32,500 nucleotides of DNA from Symbiodinium natans (lineage: Eukaryota > Sar > Dinophyceae > Suessiales > Symbiodiniaceae), in the NCBI GenBank assembly GCA_905221605.1, contig CAJNDS010002590.1:448918-481417 (forward strand), written 5' to 3'. The notes below the pieces were generated by a model, which worked only from the letters and a program-made list of their open reading frames with translations, had not been told where the DNA came from and made no database searches. This document shows, piece by piece, positions 21,101-23,407 of this stretch; position 1 is the first letter of the stretch; each line of letters starts with the position of its first letter. Both the position numbers and the translations under genes were made by a program.

Positions 21101-23393
21101 TTTTTCTCAGGCGCTGCGAAGGACACCTGCAGCCAGACCACCAAGAAAACACTCATCAAAACACGCAACCAAAAAAAAAGGCCCACGCCTTTTCGAAATC
21201 TGAGGAACTCATCCGTTTCTTTCGCCGGACAAACACCATAACTCTGACTAAACCCTAAACCCTAAACCCTAAACCCCAAACCCCAAACCCGAAACCCGAA
21301 ACCCTAAACCCTAAACCCTAAACCCTAAACCCTAAACCCTAAACCCTAAACCCTAAACCCTAAACCCTAAACCCTACAAACCTCAAACTCTTGAGAGCAG
21401 CTGCCAAGCTCTCTCGTTTTTGGCGCCTCAGGGCTGGAGATGTCGATGGTCTTCGCCACCACCTCAACAAGTCGTTTAGGGTTTAGGGTTTAGGGTTTAG
21501 GGTTTAGGGTTTAGGGTTTAGGGTTTAGGGTTTAGGGTTTAGGGTTTAGGGTTTAGGGTCCTGAGATTTGCTGAATTGGAGAGGAGGTGTTTAGGGTTTA
21601 GGGTTTAGGGTTTAGGGTTTAGGGTTTAGGGTTTAGAGTTTAAGGTTAAGGGTTCAGGGTTTTCAGGGCTTTTGGGGTTTTTTTGTAAGGGTTCACTACT
21701 CCTAGGGTTGCTAGGGTCTCTGGTTAGGGTTTCAGATTTATAGGGATGTCAGGGTGTGTAGCGCCTATAGGGTTGAACCCCTAGGATGGCCCATGAAACC
21801 CTCTGAAAAATGTTCTTGACAAGGAGCCCCTTAAACCCAAGCGGTTTAGGGTTTAGGGTTCAGGGTAAGTCCCCAGGGCCTGCCTAGACCCCTGTCAAAG
21901 AACATTCCCTAGCCCACCGAAAACCCTGAAAAAAACAAAAAAAACCCTCAACTGCAGATCCCAAGCCCTAAACCCTAAACCCCAAACCCCAAACCCTAAA
22001 CCCTAAACCCTAAACCCTAAACCCTAAACCCTAAACCCTAAACCCTAAACCTCTCTGAGGGCGCCTGGATCTCCGGATGCCCTACCAGCGTGGCCAGGTA
22101 GACGACGCCGTAAGCGCCACTACCCAGCTTCCTCGGGTTTAGGGTTTAGGGTTTAGGGCTTAGGGTTTAGGGTTTAGGGTTTAGGGTTCAGCGGTTTGGC
22201 TGGCAGAGGCCTATCGGGTTTAGCCATGACTTTTGCTTGCACTCTTTCCTCGGAGTCTTGAAGCTTGAACTTCGCAACTTACCCTAAACCCTAAACCCTA
22301 AACCCTTTTGGGGGGCCTTCGGGATGGCCTTCCAGTTCGGGGTCCTGGGGCTTTGGCGTTTAGGGGCCTCCCTAAACCCTAAACCCTAAACCCTAAACCC
22401 TAAACCCTAAACCCTAAACCCTAAACCCTGAACCCTGAACCCTGAACCCTAAACCCTAAACCCAAACCCAGTTCGTCAACTCTGACGCGCAAAGCCCCCA
22501 ACCCTGACGCTCCGGGTAGGGCGCCGGTCGTTCTTCGATGGCAGGAGACATGGAACCTGCCTTTAGAGTTTAGGCTTTAGGGCTTTTGGTTTAAGTATGC
22601 ATATATAACGTATGGTTCAGGGTTTAGGGCTATTTTGCGAAGCTACTAAGGCTAGGCTAGAGATCCCAAATCCCAAATAACCTATAAGTCCTGCACCATC
22701 AATCCGCACACCTGAACCAAATCCCAAACCCAGCCCCTTGCCGATATTGGTTGCAGCGGGCGGAGGATGTGGAGGAGTGGCCTAACCCCCTTGCACGTCT
22801 ACAAGGCCTCAGCGACAGCGACGCTTCATTGCATCATTGTACCCTAGGATGTGTTTTTTTTTGGCGAGTGCCCCTTTGCAGCCATCATTGTACCCTAGGA
22901 GTATCATTCCTGCACTCACCACCCAGCAGAGATTGGGGGGGGGTTTGGGTTTAGAGTTTAGGACTCTTTTTATAGAATCATTTGAGAGAGGGTGGGGGGT
23001 AATGTTTCGGGCGCTGGGCCCCAACTACGACGTCGTCTTAGACGCACGAACCCCCAGCCAAGTGGTGGCAGTTGCTATACTTCAAACGACTCCGACCTAC
23101 AACAGCCGCTTGCACTAACAGTCCTTAAGACGGATTATACGAGGAGTTACTATACTCCTTACTAAGGACTGTTAGTGTAAGGGGGAACATCCCAAACCCG
23201 AAAACCCTAAAACCCCCAAGGCCTGCTCAACGGATCCCCTAAACCCTAAACCCTAAACCCTAAACCCTAAACCCTAAACCCTAAACCCTAAACCCTAAAC
23301 TGCCCTTAAGACAGGCATCCGCCCCAACTCGTAGCTTCCATACCGGCCCTCAATGACGCCCTGGGTGAGCTCCCGGAAGGCCTGATCCTCCAT
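1161..23393 (-). CDS. Multi-exon Ser/Thr protein kinase gene (spliced span, about 30 small exons)
   Basis: Separate minus-strand islands carry the canonical kinase landmarks in the right order: Gly loop GSGAYGVVY, VVAK, HPNIIQ, VVVMEL, HKDLKP, DNIML, DFG, DDFALG, GVPPFF and QSPWL. When trimmed at AG acceptors and GT/GC/GA donors, neighbouring islands join in phase across nearly all junctions. That is hard to obtain by chance and supports one gene of about 22 kb with only about 2 kb of coding sequence. Known for the family: the protein would transfer phosphate from ATP to Ser/Thr (Gly loop and Lys bind ATP, HxD holds the catalytic Asp, DFG binds Mg). The catalytic-loop HKD makes it a non-RD kinase. 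Residues after the C-lobe form a Pro/Glu-rich linker followed by Lys- and Cys-rich parts that I do not recognise. No signal peptide is visible. The true start, the last exon and the substrate are unknown. The introns are largely telomeric-type repeat. Confidence 0.75.
1524..1556 (-). CDS. Candidate exon (ADGRQTGTRES)
   Basis: Acceptor CAAAG|GCC and GT donor TCG|GTGGCT, phase 0 on both sides. GC-rich among AT-richer repeats. Short and without family motif, but it chains in phase with both neighbours. Confidence 0.35.
1557..2602. other. Degenerate repeat interval with a G-tract
   Basis: Contains a short TTTAGGG block (2033-2051) directly followed by 23 G (2052-2074), scattered CCCTAAA derivatives (2255-2310) and AT-rich unique sequence at 2340-2580. 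ORFs here lack convincing features. Confidence 0.6.
2618..2711 (-). CDS. Candidate exon (SPATPFLDWWALGTRRVV...)
   Basis: Acceptor AAGAG|G, phase 2, restoring Arg with the previous exon. The frame begins SPATPFLDWWALG and ends GGPECRPI before GT donor ATT|GTCGAG. If not spliced, the frame stops at a TAG (2603-2605) inside the adjoining repeat. Another frame (EPGHSFPRLV...) is also open. Confidence 0.45.
2722..3058 (+). repeat. TTTAAGGG-variant array
   Basis: TTTAGGG units grade into a run of the 8-mer TTTAAGGG (about 2740-2825), back to TTTAGGG, then degenerate GGGTTTAGG forms. 3060-3350 holds unique sequence with no convincing gene. Confidence 0.8.
3351..3484 (+). repeat. TTTAGGG array
   Basis: Near-perfect TTTAGGG heptamers, with a few TTCAGGG at the left edge; directly adjacent to candidate exon 3494-3553. 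Confidence 0.9.
3494..3553 (-). CDS. Candidate Cys-rich exon
   Basis: Acceptor CAAAG|T, phase 2. Encodes PKRCDKHCENECRWKVEGF, with cysteines spaced C-x3-C-x3-C. GC donor AG|GCTGGG, phase 2. An alternative GT donor sits at AAG|GTTGAG. Not recognised as a known zinc-binding family. Confidence 0.55.
3661..4080. repeat. CCCTAAA and TTTAGGG blocks flanking an exon
   Basis: CCCTAAA/CCCTAAG at 3661-3700 and (TTTAGGG)7 at 3818-3866 bracket the exon at 3713-3789. 3900-4080 has CTAAGTAAG-rich unique DNA and degenerate GGGTTTGGGGGT. Confidence 0.85.
3713..3789 (-). CDS. Candidate Cys-containing exon
   Basis: Acceptor ACGCAG|GCA. Starts APTMVEIPYSFGGSGE and ends GCYNCQL, with GT donor CG|GTGAAC in phase 2. 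Joined to the next exon it gives CYNCQLRPKRCDKHC, a compact cluster of cysteines that could bind metal or form disulfides (inference). Confidence 0.6.
4381..4453 (+). repeat. TTTAGGG array
   Basis: About ten perfect heptamers followed by degenerate CTTAGGG forms up to 4540. Confidence 0.9.
4594..4734 (-). CDS. Candidate Lys/Glu-rich exon
   Basis: Acceptor TTCCAG|GCC. Starts AGMKSLVNPLIKREWHQ, passes through FETEQDGEDLKHDAK and ends GSSSTG before GC donor GGC|GCATCA. Using that donor avoids the in-frame TGA at 4582-4584. The frame is open upstream to about 4806, so the exon may be longer. No family recognised. Confidence 0.55.
4815..5258 (-). repeat. CCCTAAA arrays
   Basis: CCCTAAA/CCCTGAA/CCCCAAA units at 4815-4915 and CCCTAAA with CCCCTAAA at 5198-5258. 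The interval between them is degenerate repeat without a gene. Confidence 0.85.
5274..5328 (-). CDS. Candidate exon (IRHGSSEACFVQVSCGGQ)
   Basis: Acceptor CGCCAG|G, phase 2, which completes Val with the preceding exon. 18 codons with two Cys. GC donor CAG|GCCCTC shares CAGGCC with the next acceptor. No family recognised. Confidence 0.5.
5341..6477. repeat. Mixed telomeric-type blocks
   Basis: TTTAGGG (5345-5450), (TTTAGGG)4 (5568-5600), CCCTCAA/CCCTAAA (5847-5915), TTTTAGGG variants (5975-6100) and CCCTAAA (6376-6475). The GC-richer island at 5925-5975 could hold a small minus-strand exon (ERSAPSLCKLLGRDF), but no in-phase join was found. Confidence 0.75.
6478..6566 (-). CDS. Candidate Pro/Glu-rich exon
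   Basis: Acceptor CCCAG|GAG. Starts EAPATTPEPAEPELQ, then RGPMCRRPYKAPRD, with GT donor GT|GTCGGG in phase 2 (or phase 0 two bases earlier). A low-complexity acidic/Pro linker. GC-rich and flanked by telomeric blocks on both sides. Confidence 0.55.
6576..7230 (+). repeat. TTTAGGG block and GGGCTTA-variant block
   Basis: TTTAGGG at 6576-6616 and a homogeneous GGGCTTA run at about 7168-7217. 6660-7160 is mostly unique, with an open plus frame lacking an ATG (6832-7134) that I do not call a gene. Confidence 0.8.
7423..7498. repeat. AT/TA microsatellite
   Basis: Imperfect ACATACATATATAT / GTTATATATATAT tract, self-complementary. Confidence 0.85.
7640..7923. repeat. CCCTAAA (left) and TTTAGGG (right) arrays around a candidate exon
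   Basis: Perfect (CCCTAAA)n at about 7640-7731 and TTTAGGG with a few TCTAGGG at 7838-7923, bracketing the 7748-7780 island. Confidence 0.9.
7748..7780 (-). CDS. Candidate linker exon after the kinase domain
   Basis: Encodes QPNRAQPWQSH between GAAGAG|CAG and donor CAT|GTACCA, phase 0. The minus frame is open further upstream. The opposite strand also reads well (KWYMALPGLRTIRLLFK before a GTGGGA donor), so strand is uncertain here. Confidence 0.35.
7990..8110 (+). repeat. TTTATAGGG-variant array
   Basis: About twelve degenerate 9-mers (TTTATAGGG, TTTATGGGG), a distinct local derivative of the telomeric unit. CCCTAAA-type forms follow at 8240-8520. Confidence 0.75.
8600..8922. repeat. TTTAGGG remnants and (CCCCTAAA)n array
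   Basis: Degenerate TTTAGGG at 8600-8735, then a long homogeneous 8-mer CCCCTAAA array (about 8740-8900) grading into CCCTAAA at the exon side. Confidence 0.85.
8926..9045 (-). CDS. Kinase gene exon 19 (end of C-lobe and Pro/Ala linker)
   Basis: Acceptor GCAAG|GAT. Starts DPRALLQSPWLSSAAAELP, where SPWL corresponds to the HPWL that closes the kinase domain. It then becomes a Pro/Ala/Arg-rich linker ending PPREAE before GC donor GAG|GCTCGG. The island is markedly GC-rich. Flanked by (CCCCTAAA)n on the left and TTTAGGG on the right. Confidence 0.75.
9060..9285. repeat. TTTAGGG and CCCTAAA blocks
   Basis: TTTAGGG at 9060-9105 and CCCTAAA at 9248-9280, with degenerate sequence between. Confidence 0.85.
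9438..9792. repeat. Dispersed TATCGCTTT motif repeat
   Basis: TATCGCTTT or close forms occur about seven times. Two near-identical composites, TATCGCTTTTGGGGGGG then GCCTATCGCTTT, start at about 9439 and 9760. No ORF with real support spans them. Confidence 0.7.
9960..10013 (-). CDS. Kinase gene exon 17/18 (helix H)
   Basis: Acceptor CCGAG|GCC. Encodes AAMDLLRSLIEWSASKRI, the kinase pattern A-x-DLL-x-x-L followed by the invariant Arg of subdomain XI. Preferred GC donor ATC|GCCGCT, because joining to the next exon gives KRIDPRALLQSPWL at exact family spacing. Later GC donors add 2-4 alanines. Confidence 0.8.
10019..10430 (+). repeat. Long mixed TTTAGGG/TTTGGGG array
   Basis: About 400 bp of alternating TTTAGGG and TTTGGGG heptamers with occasional TTTCGGG, the longest mixed block in the window. 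10430-10820 is unique or degenerate with no gene seen. Confidence 0.9.
10826..10858. mobile_element. MITE-like element, right end only
   Basis: ACTAAGGACTCTTAGTAG then AAGGAGGAACATCCC, matching the right ends of the other copies. The left side is replaced by a G-tract (10796-10812). Confidence 0.45.
10898..10921 (-). CDS. Possible 24-nt kinase mini-exon
   Basis: CCCAG|GAG, encoding ESWLLNSQ, GC donor CAG|GCCGGG, phase 0 on both sides. It could be skipped without frame change. It lies beside a TTTAGGG block like the other exons. Confidence 0.3.
10935..11003 (+). repeat. TTTAGGG block
   Basis: About nine heptamers between the mini-exon at 10898-10921 and the diverged MITE-like element at 11013. 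Confidence 0.9.
11013..11103. mobile_element. Diverged MITE-like element
   Basis: Starts GGGATGCTCCACCCTATGC followed by TAAGAGTCCTT; ends GACTGCTAGTTTCCCATCCC. Same terminal architecture as the 23-27 kb copies, with several mismatches. Confidence 0.45.
11104..11814. other. Unique interval without a gene
   Basis: Holds a diverged direct repeat (GAGCCTCATAA ... GGGGTCTACGA at about 11152 and 11200), a G/C/T homopolymer palindrome (11240-11275) and a G-tract (11764-11776). A 69-codon plus frame (11435-11644) has no ATG and no recognisable feature. Confidence 0.6.
11815..11980 (-). repeat. CCCCTAAA/CCCTAAA array
   Basis: 8-mer CCCCTAAA (11870-11935) grading into heptameric CCCTAAA that abuts kinase exon 16. 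Confidence 0.9.
11981..12062 (-). CDS. Kinase gene exon 16
   Basis: Acceptor CGCCAG|G. The frame reads SALENGIGNPALLQETGS and then LSSLFPRVW. The donor TGG|GTTTAGGG falls directly at the edge of the telomeric block, so the repeat itself would supply the GT. Joins exon 15 with Arg restored across a shared CAGGAG direct repeat. Confidence 0.55.
12095..12976. repeat. Degenerate T-rich repeat, TTTAGGG and CCCTAAA blocks
   Basis: 12120-12280 is a degenerate TTTTTGTAGGG-like array. 12300-12560 carries TTTTGGGGTCTAGGG forms; TTTAGGG lies at 12630-12665, a C-tract at 12818-12834 and CCCTAAA at 12888-12945. The minus-strand Gly-rich ORFs here are repeat translation. Confidence 0.75.
12977..13060 (-). 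CDS. Kinase gene exon 15
   Basis: Acceptor CTAAG|G. The frame reads VCWATKAVKEVVGRSLYY and then LKNQNHFVY, with GA donor AG|GAGGGC in phase 2. AVKEVVGRSLYYLK superficially resembles a helix E, but the true helix E is in exon 9, so I place it in the C-lobe insert. Partial domain duplication is an alternative. Coding-like and GC3-rich. Confidence 0.6.
13087..13450 (+). repeat. TTTAGGG arrays on either side of kinase exon 14
   Basis: TTTAGGG/TTTAGGGG at 13087-13185 and (TTTAGGG)n passing into TTTGGGG at 13296-13450. Confidence 0.9.
13243..13283 (-). CDS. Kinase gene exon 14
   Basis: Acceptor GCCAG|GAG. Encodes ELAQGKISIQTAS, with GT donor TG|GTAGCC in phase 2; the leftover TG plus G from exon 15 restores Trp. 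The pattern G-x-I-x-x-x-x-x-x-W resembles the kinase segment before helix H, but the rest of the insert is atypical. Confidence 0.5.
13678..14092. repeat. Telomeric blocks around kinase exon 13
   Basis: CCCTAAA at 13678-13760, TTTAGGG at 13868-13902, CCCTAAA at 13995-14092. Confidence 0.9.
13769..13849 (-). CDS. Kinase gene exon 13 (C-lobe insert)
   Basis: Acceptor GGAG|GAC. The frame reads DEKGILYILQSRQACAK, then GDTGLFNPKK, before GA donor AAG|GACCC. A GC donor at CGACAG|GCGTG would shorten it in frame. No family motif; it belongs to an insert between the PPF loop and the end of the C-lobe. Confidence 0.6.
14103..14180 (-). CDS. Kinase gene exon 12 (PPF segment)
   Basis: Acceptor CACCAG|GCT. 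Starts AELGTGVPPFFNPRYDY and ends KPGNLQ. The G-x-PPF is the conserved stretch after helix F. Proposed donor GA (CAG|GAAGC, phase 0); GC donors a few codons downstream are alternatives. Confidence 0.8.
14190..14345 (+). repeat. TTTAGGGGG-variant block
   Basis: TTTAGGGGG, TTTAGGGG and TTTAGGG units next to kinase exon 12. 14345-14545 is unique without a gene. Confidence 0.85.
14548..14772. repeat. CCCTAAA and TTTAGGG arrays bracketing kinase exon 11
   Basis: CCCTAAA at 14548-14595 and ten TTTAGGG units at about 14696-14772. Confidence 0.92.
14621..14686 (-). CDS. Kinase gene exon 11 (helix F)
   Basis: Acceptor TCCAG|GTG. The frame reads VDTRTRKQDAMTFDD and then FALGMIL, with GT donor CTG|GTCCGG in phase 0. 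D-x-F-x-LG matches the DxWxLG helix F signature. Joining to exon 12 gives FALGMILAELGTGVPPFF, an excellent match to kinase subdomains IX-X. Confidence 0.85.
14829..14846 (-). CDS. Possible 18-nt kinase micro-exon (APE-loop equivalent)
   Basis: AAGAG|GTG followed by VNGIMA and GA donor GCC|GAGAAA, phase 0 on both sides. The family has a YMAPE motif about 13 residues before the DxW of helix F. IMA placed here falls at exactly that spacing before DDFALG. Without it the gene shows no APE-like sequence. Very short, so tentative. Confidence 0.3.
14859..15291. repeat. Tandem duplication carrying a copied exon end
   Basis: Unit A (14859-15058) and unit B (15060-15211) share nearly the whole sequence from CTTAGGYGACCTACT to GAAAGCAACGGTG. 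A third partial copy (15261-15291) is the real 3' end of kinase exon 10. Units A and B therefore contain exon 10's last codons (YYNMFSQ) plus the GC donor as non-functional copies. Unit A has seven telomere-type units (14890-14939) where unit B has none. Confidence 0.85.
15271..15402 (-). CDS. Kinase gene exon 10 (DNIML and DFG)
   Basis: Acceptor CCAAG|GAC. It begins DNIMLSRSYSEGG, continues VKIVDFGLAAVVAWG and ends NMYYNMFSQ before GC donor CAG|GCACC, phase 0. Across the junction the two exons read HKDLKP + DNIML, the complete catalytic loop with its Asn. DFG is the Mg-binding motif. The 3' end of this exon plus its donor is duplicated twice in the adjacent intron (14.86-15.21 kb). Confidence 0.92.
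15419..15650 (-). repeat. CCCTAAA arrays forming most of the intron between kinase exons 9 and 10
   Basis: CCCTAAA at 15419-15455 and 15516-15648. This 260-bp intron is almost entirely telomeric-type repeat in one orientation. Confidence 0.92.
15663..15735 (-). CDS. Kinase gene exon 9 (helix E and catalytic loop HKDLKP)
   Basis: Acceptor AACGAG|G. The frame reads LFAQLAAGVQWLGNCGVI and then HKDLKP. The Asp of HKD is the catalytic base; Lys replaces the usual Arg (non-RD type). GC donor CCC|GCCTCC, phase 0. The exon lies between a TTTGGGG/TTTAGGG array (15751-15895) and a CCCTAAA array (15516-15645). Confidence 0.9.
15751..15895 (+). repeat. Homogeneous TTTGGGG array
   Basis: About seventeen consecutive TTTGGGG heptamers with TTTAGGG at the edges. 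A locally amplified variant unit and a potential G-quadruplex former. Confidence 0.92.
16026..16057 (-). CDS. Kinase gene exon 8 (start of helix E)
   Basis: Acceptor CGCAAG|GCA, encoding AMMTDEAQAK, with GC donor AAGAG|GCTCC in phase 2. Joined to exon 9 it reads MTDEAQAKRLFAQLAAGV, a near-ideal kinase helix E. The donor and the next acceptor share the 7-bp direct repeat GAGGCTC. Confidence 0.65.
16461..16945. repeat. Telomeric blocks with a GGTTCAGG variant run
   Basis: CCCTAAA at 16461-16512, an 8-mer GGTTCAGG run (16557-16607), TTTAGGG(G) at 16612-16735 and TTTAGGG at 16835-16945. Confidence 0.88.
16762..16809 (-). CDS. Possible cassette exon between hinge and helix E
   Basis: AAAG|TCT followed by SRGVSAEGALRGVRTA and GT donor GCC|GTCGGC. 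It is phase 0 on both sides and 48 nt long, so it could be included or skipped without changing frame. The kinase fold does not need it, since exons 7 and 8 join well directly. It is GC-rich and set between telomeric blocks like the other exons. Confidence 0.3.
17088..17181 (-). repeat. CCCTAAA array
   Basis: Thirteen or so heptamers ending four bases from the donor of kinase exon 7; in the sense strand the intron starts GTGTATAGGGTTTAGGG. Confidence 0.92.
17186..17271 (-). CDS. Kinase gene exon 7 (beta-5, hinge, helix D)
   Basis: Acceptor GAGAG|GA. The frame begins VVVMELASGGSLSDLLYK and ends CTRAQ before donor CAG|GTGTATAG. VMEL-x-x-GGSL is the typical beta-5/hinge/helix D sequence that contacts the adenine ring. 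Codons are strongly GC3-rich, unlike the flanking repeats. Confidence 0.85.
17295..18518. repeat. Mixed telomeric-type blocks with a 30-C tract
   Basis: CCCTAAA (17295-17328), TTTAGGG/TTTTTAGGG (17461-17585), CCCTAAA (17655-17710), CCCCTAAA forms (17960-18130), 30 C (18134-18163), CCCTAAA (18170-18240) and a long TTTAGGG array (18346-18513). The plus ORF at 17770-17988 is repeat-derived. Confidence 0.85.
18519..18542 (-). CDS. Possible kinase mini-exon (24 nt, beta-4/beta-5 connector)
   Basis: AAAG|AC followed by SGIHVPQ and GC donor A|GCCTC, phase 1 on both sides. Including it brings the distance from HPNII to VVVMEL close to the family norm; leaving it out makes that loop short. It is short enough to be coincidental. 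Confidence 0.3.
18543..18967. repeat. G-tract, degenerate GGGGTTT forms, TACCC and CCCGAAA runs
   Basis: G-tract at 18557-18573, GGGGTTTTGGGG derivatives to 18720, (TACCC)n at 18866-18886 and CCCGAAA at 18896-18950. The 152-codon plus ORF across this stretch is low-complexity Gly/Pro repeat translation. Confidence 0.75.
18968..19041 (-). CDS. Kinase gene exon 6 (helix C end and beta-4, HPNIIQ)
   Basis: Acceptor GTGCAG|G. The frame reads VWQHMMSCEGYPHPNIIQ and then YMEASG. HPNI(I/V)xY is the classic kinase subdomain IV signature. Possible donors are GT (GGGA|GTTGTAG, phase 1) or GA two bases earlier (phase 2). Both have an in-frame acceptor in exon 7. Confidence 0.8.
19042..20231. other. Large intron (between kinase exons 5 and 6) with few telomeric units
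   Basis: Mostly unique DNA. 19640-19840 is a degenerate CCCCAAA-like tract, with CCCTAAA at 19920-19990 and TTTAGGG remnants at 20140-20230. An exon-like island at 20020-20085 reads well on both strands (minus LVEAQVSFSTELRPTAIG), but I found no in-phase join. Confidence 0.6.
20232..20341 (-). CDS. Kinase gene exon 5 (region leading into helix C)
   Basis: Acceptor CTAG|GGT. The frame runs GGFAALDGVGWEK through FAPDEAYAIL, with GC donor CA|GCAAACC in phase 2. Joining to exon 6 gives DEAYAILQVWQHMM, a plausible helix C whose acidic residue could pair with the VVAK lysine. The assignment of that Glu is inference. Confidence 0.6.
20602..20772 (-). CDS. Possible second exon of the nested gene
   Basis: Open minus frame beginning NLNNTNNNKFPLISPDITN, continuing EEKQKEVSTLLCGKLL and ending STLARSNEP before a TAA made by the CCCTAA repeat. 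It has an Asn-rich start and an amphipathic C-terminal half. A GT donor at CCCTT|GTGTTG in the preceding ORF would join it in phase 2. An alternative acceptor (TTTTTTTCTAG) lies about 20 bp upstream but opens a different frame. Unrecognised. Confidence 0.3.
20953..21156 (-). CDS. Possible nested gene or exon with a membrane/signal segment
   Basis: From an ATG the frame begins MSVFLVVWLQVSFAAPEK, a hydrophobic N-terminus with a possible signal-peptidase site after SFA. A Cys-containing tail follows (CELLSIVVDIMTRLEGVRC ... QPLC, then stop). The frame is open upstream to about 21.25 kb, so this may instead be a membrane segment of a longer exon. It lies in an AT-richer, telomere-repeat-free stretch inside the intron between kinase exons 4 and 5. 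The antisense strand has an ATG ORF (20909-21241) that I consider less likely. Confidence 0.35.
   Translation of the reverse strand: MSVFLVVWLQVSFAAPEKNLQEPSEGRLCELLSIVVDIMTRLEGVRCSELMAETTKCRRAAGGQPLC
21247..21376 (-). repeat. CCCTAAA array
   Basis: About eighteen units with a few CCCCAAA/CCCGAAA near the left; abuts the donor side of kinase exon 4. Confidence 0.93.
21382..21462 (-). CDS. Kinase gene exon 4 (beta-3 lysine)
   Basis: Acceptor TTGAG|GTG. The frame starts VVAKTIDISSPEAPK, with Lys in the VAIK position that contacts ATP phosphates. It continues to SQEFE before donor GAG|GTTTGTAG, phase 0. Pure telomeric arrays flank it on both sides ((TTTAGGG)12 at 21475-21558 and a CCCTAAA array at 21247-21376). 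Confidence 0.75.
21475..21640 (+). repeat. TTTAGGG arrays
   Basis: Exactly twelve perfect units (21475-21558), a 32-bp unique spacer, then about six more (21591-21632). Lies 12 bp from the acceptor of exon 4. Confidence 0.93.
21965..22190. repeat. CCCTAAA and TTTAGGG arrays bracketing kinase exon 3
   Basis: CCCTAAA at 21965-22050 and TTTAGGG at 22137-22188. Confidence 0.93.
22065..22131 (-). CDS. Kinase gene exon 3 (glycine-rich loop)
   Basis: Encodes KLGSGAYGVVYLATLVGHP and then EIQ. GSGAYGVV matches the nucleotide-binding G-x-G-x-(F/Y)-G-x-V loop. Acceptor CCGAG|G is phase 2. The proposed donor is GC (ATCCAG|GCGCC, phase 0), which gives the usual 9-residue gap to the VVAK lysine. A GT donor after ATL would make the gap too short. 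On the + strand the exon sits between a CCCTAAA block (left) and a TTTAGGG block (right). Confidence 0.8.
22280..22462 (-). repeat. CCCTAAA arrays
   Basis: Three units at 22282-22304 and about twelve (some CCCTGAA) at 22374-22462, adjacent to the donor side of kinase exon 2. Confidence 0.92.
22481..22560 (-). CDS. Kinase gene exon 2 (pre-kinase segment and beta-1 strand)
   Basis: Acceptor AAAG|GCA. The frame reads AGSMSPAIEERPAPYPER and then GWGLCAS, and donor GA|GTTGACG is phase 2. Joining to the next exon restores Glu and gives CASEKLGSGAYG, the expected beta-1 to glycine-loop transition. The internal Met (SMSPAIEE) is an alternative initiator. Confidence 0.6.
22751..23118 (+). other. Plus-strand coding-like segments of unknown status
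   Basis: Two overlapping plus frames look protein-like. After GTTGCAG the first reads RAEDVEEWPNPLARLQ. Near 23000-23115 the second reads RALGPNYDVVLDARTPSQ, ending at a stop inside the inverted-repeat element at 23.11 kb. Neither has an ATG. A 17-bp direct repeat (ATCATTGTACCCTAGGA) occurs at about 22833 and 22883. They would be antisense to the kinase intron. Confidence 0.2.
23110..23193. mobile_element. MITE-like element, left end truncated
   Basis: The inner inverted pair ACTAACAGTCCTTA / TAAGGACTGTTAGT (23114 and 23163 onward) is perfect. The right terminus GGGGGAACATCCC is intact but the left terminal half is missing. Confidence 0.6.
23238..23302 (-). repeat. CCCTAAA array
   Basis: Nine units next to the donor side of candidate kinase exon 1. 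Confidence 0.92.
23313..23393 (-). CDS. Kinase gene exon 1 (candidate N-terminal exon)
   Basis: Open frame beginning MEDQAFRELTQGVIEGR and ending in GRMP before donor CCT|GTCTTAAG. It starts either at the ATG (23391-23393) or after acceptor ATGGAG|GAT at 23387. The donor is phase 0 and joins exon 2 in frame. The frame is also open upstream of the ATG for a few codons, so the start is uncertain. An inverted-repeat element lies 15 bp upstream of the ATG. Confidence 0.5.
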
Positions 23394-23407
23394 GAGGGAG
23401 CGGAGTT

